Assembly: GCA_963809815.1 (NCBI GenBank)
Contig: CAWELM010000017.1
Span: 372,001 to 436,000 of the forward strand
Direction of reading: 5' to 3'
DNA from: CAVVJA01 sp963809815
GTDB taxonomy: Bacteria > Actinomycetota > Actinomycetes > Mycobacteriales > Jatrophihabitantaceae
DNA: 64,000 nt
A program made the translations under genes and the position numbers. Positions 1-8,230 of this stretch are shown piece after piece. Within the stretch, counting starts at the first letter, position 1, and each line of letters starts with the position of its first letter. The notes below the pieces were generated by a model that saw only the letters and a list, made by a program, of their open reading frames with translations, searched no databases and had not been told where the DNA came from.

Positions 1-873
1 CCCGCCAATCGGCCCGAGCAGCGCGGCATACATGGTGGCCAACGCGCGGGCGTTCGTGATCGCTCCCACCGCCGGCCGCTCGGCCATATAGTGCGCGCGG
101 ACATCGTCCGGGTCTGAGAAGTCCGGATCCATCGGAGGGTTCTCCCGCAGGAACCGCTGTCGCAGCGCCGCGTAGCTGCCCGGCTCCGGGTCCACTTCCG
201 CGGGTTCCATGGGACTGCTCTCCTCCCACTGGCCGGGAACCACGCGAGGAATTACCCCCTCGGGGGCGCCGATCCACATGTCCACTCCGAGCGGCTCGGC
301 GATCAACCTCCGGACGTGCGAGCCGATGCTCGCACCGGTCGCTCGACGCACGATCTCGTCCAGCAGCGTGCCGTAGGTGACGGGGTGGTACGCCATAGCC
401 GTTCCCGGTTTCCACAACGGATGTGCGGCGGCCAACGCGCGGGTCACGGCCTCGCCACGGTGCAAGTCCAGACCACGCAGCCCGGTGCCCAGGGGCGGGT
501 ATGGCAGACCGGCCGTGTGAGAAGAAACCATCGCCACGGTGACCTGGCCCTTCCCGCCGGCGGCGAACTCCGGCCAGTACGCCGTGACCCGGTCCTCCGG
601 GTCGAGCTCGCCGCGCTCGACCAGCACAGCGAGGACCGTGGCGGCGATTCCCTTGCTGCAGGACGCGACCATCATCAGACCGTCGTCTGGCATCGTCCGC
701 TGGTGCAGCACGTCTGTGCCGCCCCACAGGTCCACAACTTTCACACCTCGGTGGAACACCGCGACCGCGGCCGCGTCTTCACCCGGGTCCTCGAAGTTTC
801 GGTGGAACGCATCGGCCACCGCCCCAAAGCCCTCCGCGACGACGGCGGCCTGCTCGCTCATGCCGTCGAGCAT
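1..873 (-). CDS. beta-lactamase-fold serine hydrolase/esterase, C-terminus cut by window edge
   Basis: Reading the minus strand from an ATG at 873 gives 291 codons without a stop up to base 1, so the C-terminus lies outside the window. The protein looks like a class C beta-lactamase-type esterase (EstB/LipL-like). The S-x-x-K nucleophile motif SCSK is near residues 71-74, followed by the typical early helix with GIAATVLA, and an AYHPVTYG segment near residue 161 supplies the usual tyrosine. A second in-frame ATG at 861 could be the real start. It lies 29 bases downstream of the VOC gene and is probably cotranscribed with it. Family members hydrolyse esters or lactones; the substrate here is unknown. 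Confidence 0.8.
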   Translation of the reverse strand, partial: MLDGMSEQAAVVAEGFGAVADAFHRNFEDPGEDAAAVAVFHRGVKVVDLWGGTDVLHQRTMPDDGLMMVASCSKGIAATVLAVLVERGELDPEDRVTAYWPEFAAGGKGQVTVAMVSSHTAGLPYPPLGTGLRGLDLHRGEAVTRALAAAHPLWKPGTAMAYHPVTYGTLLDEIVRRATGASIGSHVRRLIAEPLGVDMWIGAPEGVIPRVVPGQWEESSPMEPAEVDPEPGSYAALRQRFLRENPPMDPDFSDPDDVRAHYMAERPAVGAITNARALATMYAALLGPIGG

Positions 874-902
874 CGCACTCGTCGACTCGCCCAGCCTGGG
901 CG

Positions 903-1391
903 TTAGTCGGCTTCGTCCAGGGTTTTGGCGATCCAACCGGTCAAGTCAGCTTCGAACGACGGATGCACCAGCTCGAGCCACAATCCCCCACCGAACCGGT
1001 GGTAGCTGTACCGCAGAGGGCGGCCGTCGGCCGTGTCGGCGCTAACCCGGACTGTGACGCCCGACGCATCGAGCGCTCGCACGGCGGCGCTGACGTCCTC
1101 CGCCCAGAACCCGACGTGAGTCAAAGCGAGACCGTCAGCTCCCCACACCGCCCCGTGTCGTTCCTCGATCAGCTCGAGATAGGGCGGCCCTTGCACTGAG
1201 TAGGTCACGGCGATCTGCGCGTGGCGCTGCTCGCCATCGACAACGACCGCGTGGGTCGATTCCCTGACTGTCGCCCATCCGAACCCGAACGCGTCCGAGT
1301 ACTGCTCCATGGCCGCGTGAAGATCAGGAACAGTCAATCCGATGTGATAGAGGTCCAGTCCCTTACCAGGGGCACCGAAGAGAAACGTCAC
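903..1391 (-). CDS. VOC (glyoxalase/bleomycin-resistance fold) protein
   Basis: A 162-residue protein with two beta-alpha-beta-beta-beta modules. The first begins GLDLYHIGLTVPDLHAAM (residues 11-28) and the second around LALTHVGFWAEDVSAAV. The His near residue 16, the Glu in YLELIEE, the second-module His and the Glu in LWLELVHP are placed like the metal ligands of the vicinal oxygen chelate superfamily. Reactions in the family range from isomerisation to ring cleavage, and the sequence does not say which applies. It lies directly upstream of the beta-lactamase-fold hydrolase on the same strand and diverges from the crotonase gene at 1665. A second VOC protein is encoded at 2489. Confidence 0.75.
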   Translation of the reverse strand: MTFLFGAPGKGLDLYHIGLTVPDLHAAMEQYSDAFGFGWATVRESTHAVVVDGEQRHAQIAVTYSVQGPPYLELIEERHGAVWGADGLALTHVGFWAEDVSAAVRALDASGVTVRVSADTADGRPLRYSYHRFGGGLWLELVHPSFEADLTGWIAKTLDEAD

Positions 1392-1501
1392 GACCAGTCA
1401 TCTTGGCCGACGGCTGGCCCGGTTGCTAGCTCACGTCACGACACCGAGGCCCGACGGCACAGTCCGCGTAGCTGATCCGAGAGTGTCTTTACAGTCGTGC
1501 C

Positions 1502-1567
1502 ACTTCGATGTTGCGAAGTAATGATCTTGGATCCAAGGCTCTCCGGCGACGATAGTTCAAGATCATT
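1502..1567. promoter_or_regulatory. divergent promoter region with three inverted repeats
   Basis: Between the minus-strand VOC gene and the plus-strand crotonase there are three perfect repeats: ACTTCG/CGAAGT (1502-1507 and 1514-1519), the 12-base palindrome CTTGGATCCAAG (1526-1537), and AATGATCTTG/CAAGATCATT (1520-1529 and 1558-1567). They partly overlap, as expected of a regulator-binding region. No convincing -35/-10 pair is visible. The rest of 1392-1664 shows nothing else. Confidence 0.45.
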
Positions 1568-1664
1568 GGGACCAGGACCTTCGGTAGCGCGTTCTCGACA
1601 TAACTAGACACGGCCTGCAAAAATCATGCGGAAGTCCAGACCCCCGCAACCGTTGAGAGGGCTC

Positions 1665-2453
1665 ATGGGGCATTGGCGCTTGGAGCGACGTGATCGGATC
1701 GCGGTGGCGACGTTCTCCGCACCGCCGCGTAACTTCATGACCTTCGCCGACATGACCGAACTCGAGGGGCTGGTCGAGGAGGTCGCGCTAGACGACGCGA
1801 TTACGGTCCTGGTGCTGGCGAGCGACGTGGCCGGCTGGTTCGTCGCTCATGGAGACCTCGAGGATCTGCTCAAGCTTGGACGCGGTGAGGAGTTCGACGG
1901 TGACGCGCTGAGCTGGCCGCGAACTCTGGCCCGGTTCGGCAGCATGCCGCAGATCGTGGTCGCCGCGATCAATGGACAGGCCGGCGGCGGTGGGTTGGAG
2001 ATGACGCTCGCCTGCACGCTGCGGGTGGTTGGCCCCCGAGCCCGCCTCACCTTCGTCGAGGTCGCGATCGGCCTGATCCCGGGCGGCGGAGGCACCCAGC
2101 GCCTGCCGAGGCTCATCGGTCCCGGTCGAGCGGCGGAGCTAATACTCTCCGGCCGCGCGATCGGCGCCGAAGAAGCGGCGCGGCTGGGCATCGCGGAACG
2201 GTTCGTGCCCGACGAGCCGTTCCGCGACGGTGTGCTGCGCTGGCTCGAGCCCATCGCGGCTCGGCCGGCTGCGTCGTTGATCGCCGCCAAGCGGGCGATC
2301 CTCGACGGACTCGCCTTGCCGCTCGACGAAGGACTGGCCTTGGAGGCTTCGCTCGTCGCGCCCCTACTTGCCGCTCCAATCGCGTTAGAGCTGCAAGAAG
2401 AGGCGATCGCGCACTATCGCGAGACTCCGCCCGACGAAGTCGTCGATTTGTGA
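1665..2453 (+). CDS. enoyl-CoA hydratase/isomerase (crotonase family)
   Basis: 262 residues from the ATG at 1665, which is preceded by GAGAGGG; an upstream in-frame ATG at 1626 lacks a good ribosome-binding site. The crotonase core is clear: an oxyanion-hole region after residue 60, then INGQAGGGGLEMTLACTLR and the FVEVAIGLIPGGGGTQRLP stretch. Both glutamates that act in rat enoyl-CoA hydratase (GGLE and FVE) are present, so true hydration of an enoyl-CoA is plausible. The usual A-G-x-D segment of the substrate site is changed to DVAGWFVAHGDLED. It is followed after 35 bases by a VOC gene. Confidence 0.85.
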   Translation: MGHWRLERRDRIAVATFSAPPRNFMTFADMTELEGLVEEVALDDAITVLVLASDVAGWFVAHGDLEDLLKLGRGEEFDGDALSWPRTLARFGSMPQIVVAAINGQAGGGGLEMTLACTLRVVGPRARLTFVEVAIGLIPGGGGTQRLPRLIGPGRAAELILSGRAIGAEEAARLGIAERFVPDEPFRDGVLRWLEPIAARPAASLIAAKRAILDGLALPLDEGLALEASLVAPLLAAPIALELQEEAIAHYRETPPDEVVDL

Positions 2454-2488
2454 GTGCGGCCGGCCGACAACTCGATCCCATGAGGTGA

Positions 2489-3037
2489 ATGCGCGTGCCG
2501 CTCATTCGGTATCCAATCTTGCAGCACGCCTATGTCGTCAACGACATCGACTCCGCGATGCGGGAATGGACGGAGACGACCGGTGCCGGCCCGTTCTGGC
2601 TCAGCCGCAATCACTACGGCCGGCAACACACCTACCGCGGCCAACCATGGAACGAGCCGTTGCACTACGCCTTCGGCGGCACCGGGCCGACGCACGTGCA
2701 GTTGATCCAGCAGGACAGCAGCACTCCCTCGATCTACCGCGACATATATGGCCCGGGCGAGGAAGGATTCCACCACGTCGCCGTGCTCGTTCCAGAAGCC
2801 GAACACGCAGCGGAGGTCAAACGGTTCCAGGACGCCGGATTCGAGGTTGCCTCGACGCTGTGGTCGTACGTCGACGTCGCCTACCTTGATTGCCGCGACG
2901 CGATCGGCTGCTTCGTCGAGCTGCATGGTGCCAATCAGACGATCTACGACCTCTTCGATCTGTTCCGCCGTTCCCACGAAGAATGGGATGGCGTGACTGA
3001 TCCAGTCCGAGTCCGGTCCACCACCTCGTCCGCCTAG
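2489..3037 (+). CDS. VOC-family protein, methylmalonyl-CoA epimerase/dioxygenase-like fold
   Basis: 182 residues, start at 2489 after a GAGGTG ribosome-binding site. The protein opens with PILQHAYVVNDIDSAMREW, a common start of the first VOC module, and the second module begins GFHHVAVLVPEAE. The metal-type positions (His near residue 13, the His pair near residue 95, Glu in CFVELHG near 149) are kept. Close relatives in actinobacterial catabolic loci are annotated only as VOC or glyoxalase proteins. It follows the crotonase in the same direction and converges with the SDR ending at 3081. Confidence 0.75.
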   Translation: MRVPLIRYPILQHAYVVNDIDSAMREWTETTGAGPFWLSRNHYGRQHTYRGQPWNEPLHYAFGGTGPTHVQLIQQDSSTPSIYRDIYGPGEEGFHHVAVLVPEAEHAAEVKRFQDAGFEVASTLWSYVDVAYLDCRDAIGCFVELHGANQTIYDLFDLFRRSHEEWDGVTDPVRVRSTTSSA

Positions 3038-3080
3038 CGCGAGACGACGGATCGCGCACCAGAGCCACCTGGAGCAGGCT

Positions 3081-3842
3081 CTACGCCTTGCGGCCCGACA
3101 GCTGGCCGGTCAGCCCGGTCATGACCCGCTGCGGCTCAACCAGGACCTCGGGCATTCGCGTCACCAGCGCACTCTCGACAAGCGTGGCAAGCGGGTCCGG
3201 AAAGACAACCGTCTGCTCCGCCTCTAGCCCATCGAGTGACGCATCAGCGACCGATCGGGGTGACGCCTTTGGGTAGGGCACGTCGGCAGCCATGTCGGTG
3301 TCGATGAATCCGGGATGTGACGTCGTGACCACGACCCCCGACCCGCGCAGGTGCTCTCGCAGGCCGAGTATGAGCATCCGGGCTGCGGCCTTGCTTGCCC
3401 CGTACACCGGCGAGCTGCGCGAGACGACAAGCCCCGTGACCGAGTTGATGAATAGCAGGCCGCCCCGGTTGCGCGTCAAAGCCGGGGCGAATGCGCGGAC
3501 GAGCGCCATCGGCCCGAAGACGTTCACGTCGAAGACCTCTCGCATCAGCGCATCGCTCGTCTCCAGAACCGGCCCGGCCGGCGCCAGGCCGGCATTGCTG
3601 ACGAGCACCTCGACGTCGGAACACATGTCGGCTGCGGCGTCGATATCGGACGGCTTGGTCACGTCGAGCTGGATCGGCACCAGCCGGGAGCCGTGCTGGG
3701 ATACCGCGCCGTCGAGCGACGACACGTCACGTGCGCCGGCGTATACCTTCCTGGCGGCTCGCTCCATCAACGCGTCCACGAGCGCCGCGCCGACCCCGCG
3801 GTTCGCACCCGTCACGAGGGCGATTCGTCCTGACAGCTGCAT
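3081..3842 (-). CDS. short-chain dehydrogenase/reductase (SDR)
   Basis: 253 residues, classical SDR. The N-terminal TGANRGVG cofactor loop (residues 13-20) is followed by an acidic-to-Arg region (YAGARD) that suggests NADP(H). SNAG near residue 85, the catalytic Ser in INSVTG and the Tyr/Lys pair in VYGASKAA are all present. The ATG is one base past the stop of the truncated SDR upstream, so translation is probably coupled to it. It is clearly paralogous to the SDR at 44227-44982: both share the NVFGP/NLFGP, VRAFA and PKASP segments. The substrate is unknown. Confidence 0.85.
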   Translation of the reverse strand: MQLSGRIALVTGANRGVGAALVDALMERAARKVYAGARDVSSLDGAVSQHGSRLVPIQLDVTKPSDIDAAADMCSDVEVLVSNAGLAPAGPVLETSDALMREVFDVNVFGPMALVRAFAPALTRNRGGLLFINSVTGLVVSRSSPVYGASKAAARMLILGLREHLRGSGVVVTTSHPGFIDTDMAADVPYPKASPRSVADASLDGLEAEQTVVFPDPLATLVESALVTRMPEVLVEPQRVMTGLTGQLSGRKA

Positions 3843-3843
3843 A

Positions 3844-4188
3844 TCAGCATCCCACCAGGCGCCCGCGGTAGCCGGCGGTCGGGTCGTCTGCCCGGCTTCC
3901 GACTGCGCCGAGGATGCCGACGTTGTTGACGACGCAGTCGAGGCGGCCGAAACGTTCGACGGCGAGATCTATGGCCGCCGCGACGTCGTCTTCCACGGCA
4001 ACCTCGGTGTGGGTATCCGCCGTCATCTTGGGACCCAACTCGCGAGCGAATTCGAGTCCGGGTTCGTCCTGGACGTCGACGACCGCACAGCACCCCCCTT
4101 CGGCAACGAAGCGACGCGCGATCCCTTTCCCTATCCCGCTGGCCGCACCAGCGACGAGCGTGACCTGGCCATCGAGCCGCTCGCTCAT
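3844..4188 (-). pseudogene. truncated SDR, N-terminal half only
   Basis: Starting at the ATG at 4188 (AACGGAGAGCG ribosome-binding site) the frame encodes a normal SDR N-terminus: TLVAGAASGIGKGIARRF, a DVQDEPG acidic loop and CVVNNVGILGAVG. It stops after 114 residues, just where helix alpha-E and the catalytic Ser/Tyr/Lys should follow. The next gene starts one base after the stop, so the missing half is not nearby in another frame. This looks like a 3' deletion that fused the remnant to the downstream SDR. The remnant could keep a nucleotide-binding fold but cannot have SDR catalysis. Confidence 0.7.
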
Positions 4189-4281
4189 ACGCTCTCCGTT
4201 TCTGGGCCCGCCGAAATAGAGGCTGAATGCGGTAACTGTAGGCTCGACCGCAGGACGACTCGACGTCGAGGACATTCCGGC

Positions 4282-4833
4282 ATGAACAAGCTGACCGCAT
4301 TAGACCGCGCGTACGCCATGGCCAGGCCAGTCGTATTCACGGCGACGCCGGACACCTACGACCGCCCGACCCCATGCACCGCGTGGGACGTCCGGACGTT
4401 GCTTAATCACCTGATCCGGGTGATCGATCAGTTTCCGGTCGTGCTGGCCGGCGGCAAGGCGGACTGGGCCGGAGTGGCGTTTACCGACGACCCAGGCCAG
4501 GCCTTCCGCTCCGCAGTGGCCGCGAATCTCGCGGCTTGGCGGAAGCCAGGCGCGTTGGAGACGCCGGGCCGGCTCCCCGGGACGTACTGGGTGGACATAA
4601 ACCTGACCGACACGGTGATGCACACCTGGGATCTCGCCCAGGCGATCGGCCATGACCTCGTCGTCGACGAAGAGCTCGCTGCCTTCGTGCTGGCGACATG
4701 CACGGATGCCGCGTTCCTTCGTGACCGCGGACGCGCGTTCGCATCGGCGGTCGCTGTCAGTGCAGACGCCGCGACAATCGCCCGCCTGGCCGGGCTTCTC
4801 GGCCGGCAGCCGGTGTGGGGATCGGCGGCCTAG
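4282..4833 (+). CDS. TIGR03086/DinB-fold protein, mycothiol-dependent maleylpyruvate isomerase-like
   Basis: 183 residues from the ATG at 4282, with GAGG about ten bases upstream. It carries the family marks PCTAWDVRTLLNHLI near residues 34-48 and VMHTWDLAQAIG near residues 113-124. The two His residues are the expected metal ligands of the DinB four-helix fold. Relatives use mycothiol or are of unknown activity. The gene diverges from the truncated SDR, and its stop abuts that of the NTF2 gene on the other strand. The open frame reaches further upstream, but that part is antisense to the SDR genes and is not coding. Confidence 0.75.
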   Translation: MNKLTALDRAYAMARPVVFTATPDTYDRPTPCTAWDVRTLLNHLIRVIDQFPVVLAGGKADWAGVAFTDDPGQAFRSAVAANLAAWRKPGALETPGRLPGTYWVDINLTDTVMHTWDLAQAIGHDLVVDEELAAFVLATCTDAAFLRDRGRAFASAVAVSADAATIARLAGLLGRQPVWGSAA

Positions 4834-5274
4834 CTAGTACCGTGCAGTCACCGCTGGATTGCCCTCTGTCCAGAATGTTTCCAGCCGACGCTGGGCGATT
4901 TGCCAGCCGTCCGGGGTCCGGACGAAACGATCGAGATAGCGGCCGGCGATGATGAACGTGTCACCCCCATCGGTGCCCGGCCTGACGTGTTGCGCCTGCA
5001 GATAGCAGACCGAGTCCGCCTCGTCTCCGGCGAGCGCGACGAGAACATTGCCGATAAGGTGCTGGGTCGACGAAAGGGGTGCCAGCGCGCTGCGGATCCT
5101 CGTCTCGATCGCCGGATATCCGTGCGTCGCGTTCAGATCCCGGTAGTAGGCCGTTGCATCGGCAGTGAAGCAGGTCCGCAGAGCCGTCCAGTCGCGTGCA
5201 TCGAGCGCGAAGGCGTAGCGATAGCAGACCGCAGCAATTGCTTGCTTGTCTCGCAAAGCATCGAATTCAGTCAC
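4834..5274 (-). CDS. SnoaL/NTF2-fold protein (aromatic dioxygenase small-subunit-like), copy A
   Basis: From a GTG at 5274 that overlaps the phosphotransferase stop (GTGACTGA) the protein has 146 residues; an ATG at 5313 would add 13 unconserved residues. The cone-fold begins ALRDKQAIAAVCYRYAFALD, with a central Asp and the end motif RYLDRFVRT followed by GW. It is a clear paralogue of the protein at 29254-29691 (shared SYLQAQHV/CYLQAQHV, RDW, GNPAV). Such proteins act as isomerases, dehydratases or oxygenase small subunits. It is the last gene of a minus-strand operon with the phosphotransferase and the epimerase. Confidence 0.75.
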   Translation of the reverse strand: MTEFDALRDKQAIAAVCYRYAFALDARDWTALRTCFTADATAYYRDLNATHGYPAIETRIRSALAPLSSTQHLIGNVLVALAGDEADSVCYLQAQHVRPGTDGGDTFIIAGRYLDRFVRTPDGWQIAQRRLETFWTEGNPAVTARY

Positions 5275-6634
5275 CAGTGGTTGCGTCCGCAGATCGCGCC
5301 GAGAGTTCGTCAATTCGCTCGACGAGCTGCTTCAGGAATCGAAGATGCACCGCCGTGCCGATGGCCAGGAGGTTCGGCGCGGTGCTCACGCCGTCCCGGA
5401 ACAAGCGCAGCGCGGACAAGTTCGCGCACGCACCCTTGAACAGGTTGAACGCCTCCCACCGACCCCAGGTCTCGTCGTCATAGCTGACCCCGGCCTGCGC
5501 CGCGAACTTGGCGCGCCAACCCCGCGCATCGGTGATCTTGCGCGCGCGAATCGCGCCGAAGTAAGTCCAGTCCTCGGCGGCATCGCCGTAATGCGCGAAC
5601 TCCCAGTCCGTGAACGCGGTGATTTCGGCCCCGTCGTGCAGAAAATTGCCGGGCCCGGGGTCGCCGTGGACGATGCAGACCGGACCGGTCGGGCGGAGAT
5701 TACGGTGCAACCAGTCGGCCGCCTCTTCCAGTAGCGGAATCGGCGCCACCGCGCTTCGGCGATAGACGTCCCGCCAGTGGTCGATCGCGTCTGACACACC
5801 GTCCTGCGGTGCGGCCGGCACTGGCCCTAGCCCGTCGGCCACCACGCTGGGATTCAACTCGTGGAGTTCGTGCAGCTTCCGGATGTACGCATCGAGCGTC
5901 GTGTGGTCGACGGCCGGCGAGCCAGGCACCCGGTCCATGACGAAGAACGGCTGCCCGAGCACGGACGAGTCAGCTTCGATCCAGCGCACCGGTGGGGCCG
6001 GGAAGTCGATCTCGGACAACGCTCGCATCACTCGGGCCTCGGGTTCGCCCTCGGTCCCGAACATGCCGCCCTGCTCGATCCGTACGACGAGATCCTGACG
6101 GACGCCAGCTGTGGTGACAGAGACACTGAGCATGCGTCGGGAGTGACCTCCCACCATGACGGCGACGTCGAGTTCCTCGATCTCGCGACCGAGGGCGTGA
6201 GCAAGCCACCTGCCCAGGTCGGCAGCCTCCGGAGCCGCCACGACGTCGGGTTCCTCAGCGGCCGGATCGTGTCCGGAGAAGGTCTCGAGAAGGGGCGCCG
6301 CCTCTTCGAAATCCTCCGTCAGGTAACGGAGCAACCGCGCCCGCAGGACGGGCGCGTCACCAGACACCAGCGCCTTCGACGCCACCTCGAGCGCCTGGGG
6401 CAGCTCGGTCTCCGCCGGAAGATCAAGCAGGCCGGCGAGCTCCCGAGCCCGCTCGGTGCCGCGGTTGGGCGGTCGGGATAAGGCATAGCGCGCCACTCCG
6501 GTGAGCTGGCGGGCGGAGTCGCGTTCGAAGCCGGGCCGCAACCCAGGCAGGATGACGGTCTGCAGGGTGTCCGAGACGCATCGCCACAACGCATCGTCGG
6601 TCGGCCGGTCGACTCGGCTCGGCTCCGAGTTCAT
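5267..6634 (-). CDS. APH-family phosphotransferase (ACAD10/11 kinase-like)
   Basis: 455 residues. The kinase core has the Brenner-type motif IVHGDPGPGNFLHDG with catalytic Asp, followed by ITAFTDWEFAHYGD with the metal-binding Asp, as in aminoglycoside phosphotransferases and the kinase domain of ACAD10/11. An N-terminal ~150-residue helical part (ALWRCVSDTLQTVILPGLR onward) is additional and is seen in actinobacterial members. In catabolic loci these proteins may phosphorylate a hydroxyl group on an acyl-CoA or alcohol. The start overlaps the epimerase stop by four bases (ATGA), so the two are translationally coupled. Confidence 0.8.
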   Translation of the reverse strand: MNSEPSRVDRPTDDALWRCVSDTLQTVILPGLRPGFERDSARQLTGVARYALSRPPNRGTERARELAGLLDLPAETELPQALEVASKALVSGDAPVLRARLLRYLTEDFEEAAPLLETFSGHDPAAEEPDVVAAPEAADLGRWLAHALGREIEELDVAVMVGGHSRRMLSVSVTTAGVRQDLVVRIEQGGMFGTEGEPEARVMRALSEIDFPAPPVRWIEADSSVLGQPFFVMDRVPGSPAVDHTTLDAYIRKLHELHELNPSVVADGLGPVPAAPQDGVSDAIDHWRDVYRRSAVAPIPLLEEAADWLHRNLRPTGPVCIVHGDPGPGNFLHDGAEITAFTDWEFAHYGDAAEDWTYFGAIRARKITDARGWRAKFAAQAGVSYDDETWGRWEAFNLFKGACANLSALRLFRDGVSTAPNLLAIGTAVHLRFLKQLVERIDELSARSADATTGD

Positions 6635-7641
6635 CGGCTGGCATCCAGGTGCTGCGCCACCTCGGCTTCATAAGCCAGGTCGAACCCCTTACCCCAAAGC
6701 GGATCGTCCAGGTTCACCTGCGCATCGGCCAATGGCGAGCTCAGGAACCACTCATACGTCTCCTGGTGTCCCTGGCGGAACGGACGCTCGGTCGGTAGCC
6801 CAAGCAGCGATCCGGCCTTGGCCGTATCGATCAGGCTGTGGTGGCGCGCTTTGAACAAGCGGCAGAACGCGGGCCGGTCCAGCTTCTCAGCCACGTCATC
6901 GGGAACCATGCGAATGTCGGGCGCGGCCCCGACGATCTCGGCCAACGTCTGCACGTATTGCCCCGCGGTCACACCGACGCCGCTGATGTTGAAGATCTCG
7001 CCGGGCGCATTCGGATGAACGGCCATCACCAGCAACGCAGCCGCCAAGTCGTCCACGTGACCAAACGAGTTCACCACGAGCCCCTGATGCGGCAGCAAGA
7101 TCGGTAGCCCCCGGCGCAGCCGAAGGAACATCGCCGATTCCATGTCGTAGATGTTGTTCTCCGGGCCGTAGATCGCCGCGGGTCGAGCAACCGTCGCGCC
7201 GAAGCCACTCGCGGCGAATCGTTCGAGCATTGCCTGCTCCGCGAAAGCCTTGAACCCTCCGTAGGTTGTCGGTGGGTCGGACGTACTCGGCGCCGTCTCC
7301 CGCCACGGAAAGTAACCAGAGGGGGCGTACGCCATCACCGACGAGACGAAGACGTACCGCCCGGCTCGACCGTCCAGTAGATCCAACAAGACCAGGAAAT
7401 TCTCTGCGTCCGTGGCCATGATGTACCCAGATACGTCAAAGACGGCGTCCCAGTAATCGCGCGAGAGGGCCGCGCGAACGGTCGCCGGATCGCGTCGGTC
7501 GGCAATCAGCTGGGTCACCCCGGGACGTGGGGAGCTGGTTCGGCCGCGGTTGAGGACCGCCGTGTCGTGGCCCTCGGCCAGCAGGCGGTCGACGAGGCGT
7601 CCTCCGACGAAACTCGAGCCGCCCAAGACCAAACAACGCAC
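6631..7641 (-). CDS. NAD-dependent epimerase/dehydratase (extended SDR)
   Basis: 336 residues. The N-terminus MRCLVLGGSSFVGGRLVDRL is the G-x-x-x-x-x-G loop of extended SDRs, followed by LNRGR as in isoflavone-reductase/UDP-glucose-epimerase-like proteins. The catalytic Y-x-x-x-K is TYGGFK near residue 130, and the upstream SSVMAY holds the Ser. The lower-domain segment ARPAAIYGPENN is typical. It heads the operon that runs into the phosphotransferase and NTF2 protein. A sugar nucleotide or a hydroxysteroid-like ring could be the substrate; nothing here decides. Confidence 0.85.
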   Translation of the reverse strand: MRCLVLGGSSFVGGRLVDRLLAEGHDTAVLNRGRTSSPRPGVTQLIADRRDPATVRAALSRDYWDAVFDVSGYIMATDAENFLVLLDLLDGRAGRYVFVSSVMAYAPSGYFPWRETAPSTSDPPTTYGGFKAFAEQAMLERFAASGFGATVARPAAIYGPENNIYDMESAMFLRLRRGLPILLPHQGLVVNSFGHVDDLAAALLVMAVHPNAPGEIFNISGVGVTAGQYVQTLAEIVGAAPDIRMVPDDVAEKLDRPAFCRLFKARHHSLIDTAKAGSLLGLPTERPFRQGHQETYEWFLSSPLADAQVNLDDPLWGKGFDLAYEAEVAQHLDASR

Positions 7642-7691
7642 GATGCCTCGCTTCTTTCTGGGTACGGCCTATAGTTTCGAGTGTCGCCATC

Positions 7692-8186
7692 ATGTCTGCG
7701 CCGGAACGCAGCCGCAAGGGCATGCAGCGCGATGGTCGCTTGAGGGGATTGGGGACACCGGCGGTGACAGGCCCGGATCACATTGCCCAGGTGTACGCGT
7801 TGTTTGGCGCCTGGTCCAGCGGCGACCCAGACGCCCCACAACGGCACCTGCACGCGGATGCCGTTCTGGACGACGTCATCGGAGGCGTCTACCACGGCTG
7901 GCCGGCCATTCGGGCCTACTTTCAGCGCGGCTTGGAGCGCTATCCGGATCTGACCCTCGTTCCCACTGGGGATTTCTGGAGGCGCGCGGACGGAGTTGCC
8001 CTTACTTGGGTGATGTCGGCGACCGTGCGGGACGAGTCGTTCGGCGCCGAGGCGATAGGTCTGCGCTGGCAGGCGAGCGGGATGAGCTATCTGGTATTCG
8101 ACGGTGATCTGGTCGTGCGCGAGGTCGACTACCACGACGGTGGATCCCGCGCCCGGTCGATCGAAGCCGTGCTGGCCAGACGCTGA
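7692..8186 (+). CDS. NTF2/SnoaL-like polyketide-cyclase-fold protein
   Basis: 164 residues from the ATG at 7692; a GTG at 7764 (VTGPDHIAQVYALF), with GGGGA about 11 bases upstream, is an equally good start and would remove a poorly conserved leader. The fold is read from the VYALFGAWSSGDPDA helix, the LHADAVLDDVIGGVYHGWPAIRAYF region and the closing strand VVREVDYHDG. It diverges from the epimerase operon, with TATAGT (7669-7674) as a possible -10 for this gene. It is not close to the other NTF2-fold proteins of the window. Function unknown. Confidence 0.65.
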   Translation: MSAPERSRKGMQRDGRLRGLGTPAVTGPDHIAQVYALFGAWSSGDPDAPQRHLHADAVLDDVIGGVYHGWPAIRAYFQRGLERYPDLTLVPTGDFWRRADGVALTWVMSATVRDESFGAEAIGLRWQASGMSYLVFDGDLVVREVDYHDGGSRARSIEAVLARR

Positions 8187-8230
8187 TGCCGCACTTAGGA
8201 CCCCCCAACCGGGCGCCGGGCGACCCGACG

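Noticed and set aside
3292..4281. Long open frame on the plus strand continuing upstream of the TIGR03086 gene
   Set aside because: It is antisense to two SDR genes with clear motifs; only the part from 4282 has family similarity and a start with a ribosome-binding site.
5267..6634. Aminoglycoside resistance by the APH-fold protein
   Set aside because: The N-terminal helical part and the DWEFAHYGD motif place it with metabolic ACAD10/11-type kinases, and the context is catabolic.
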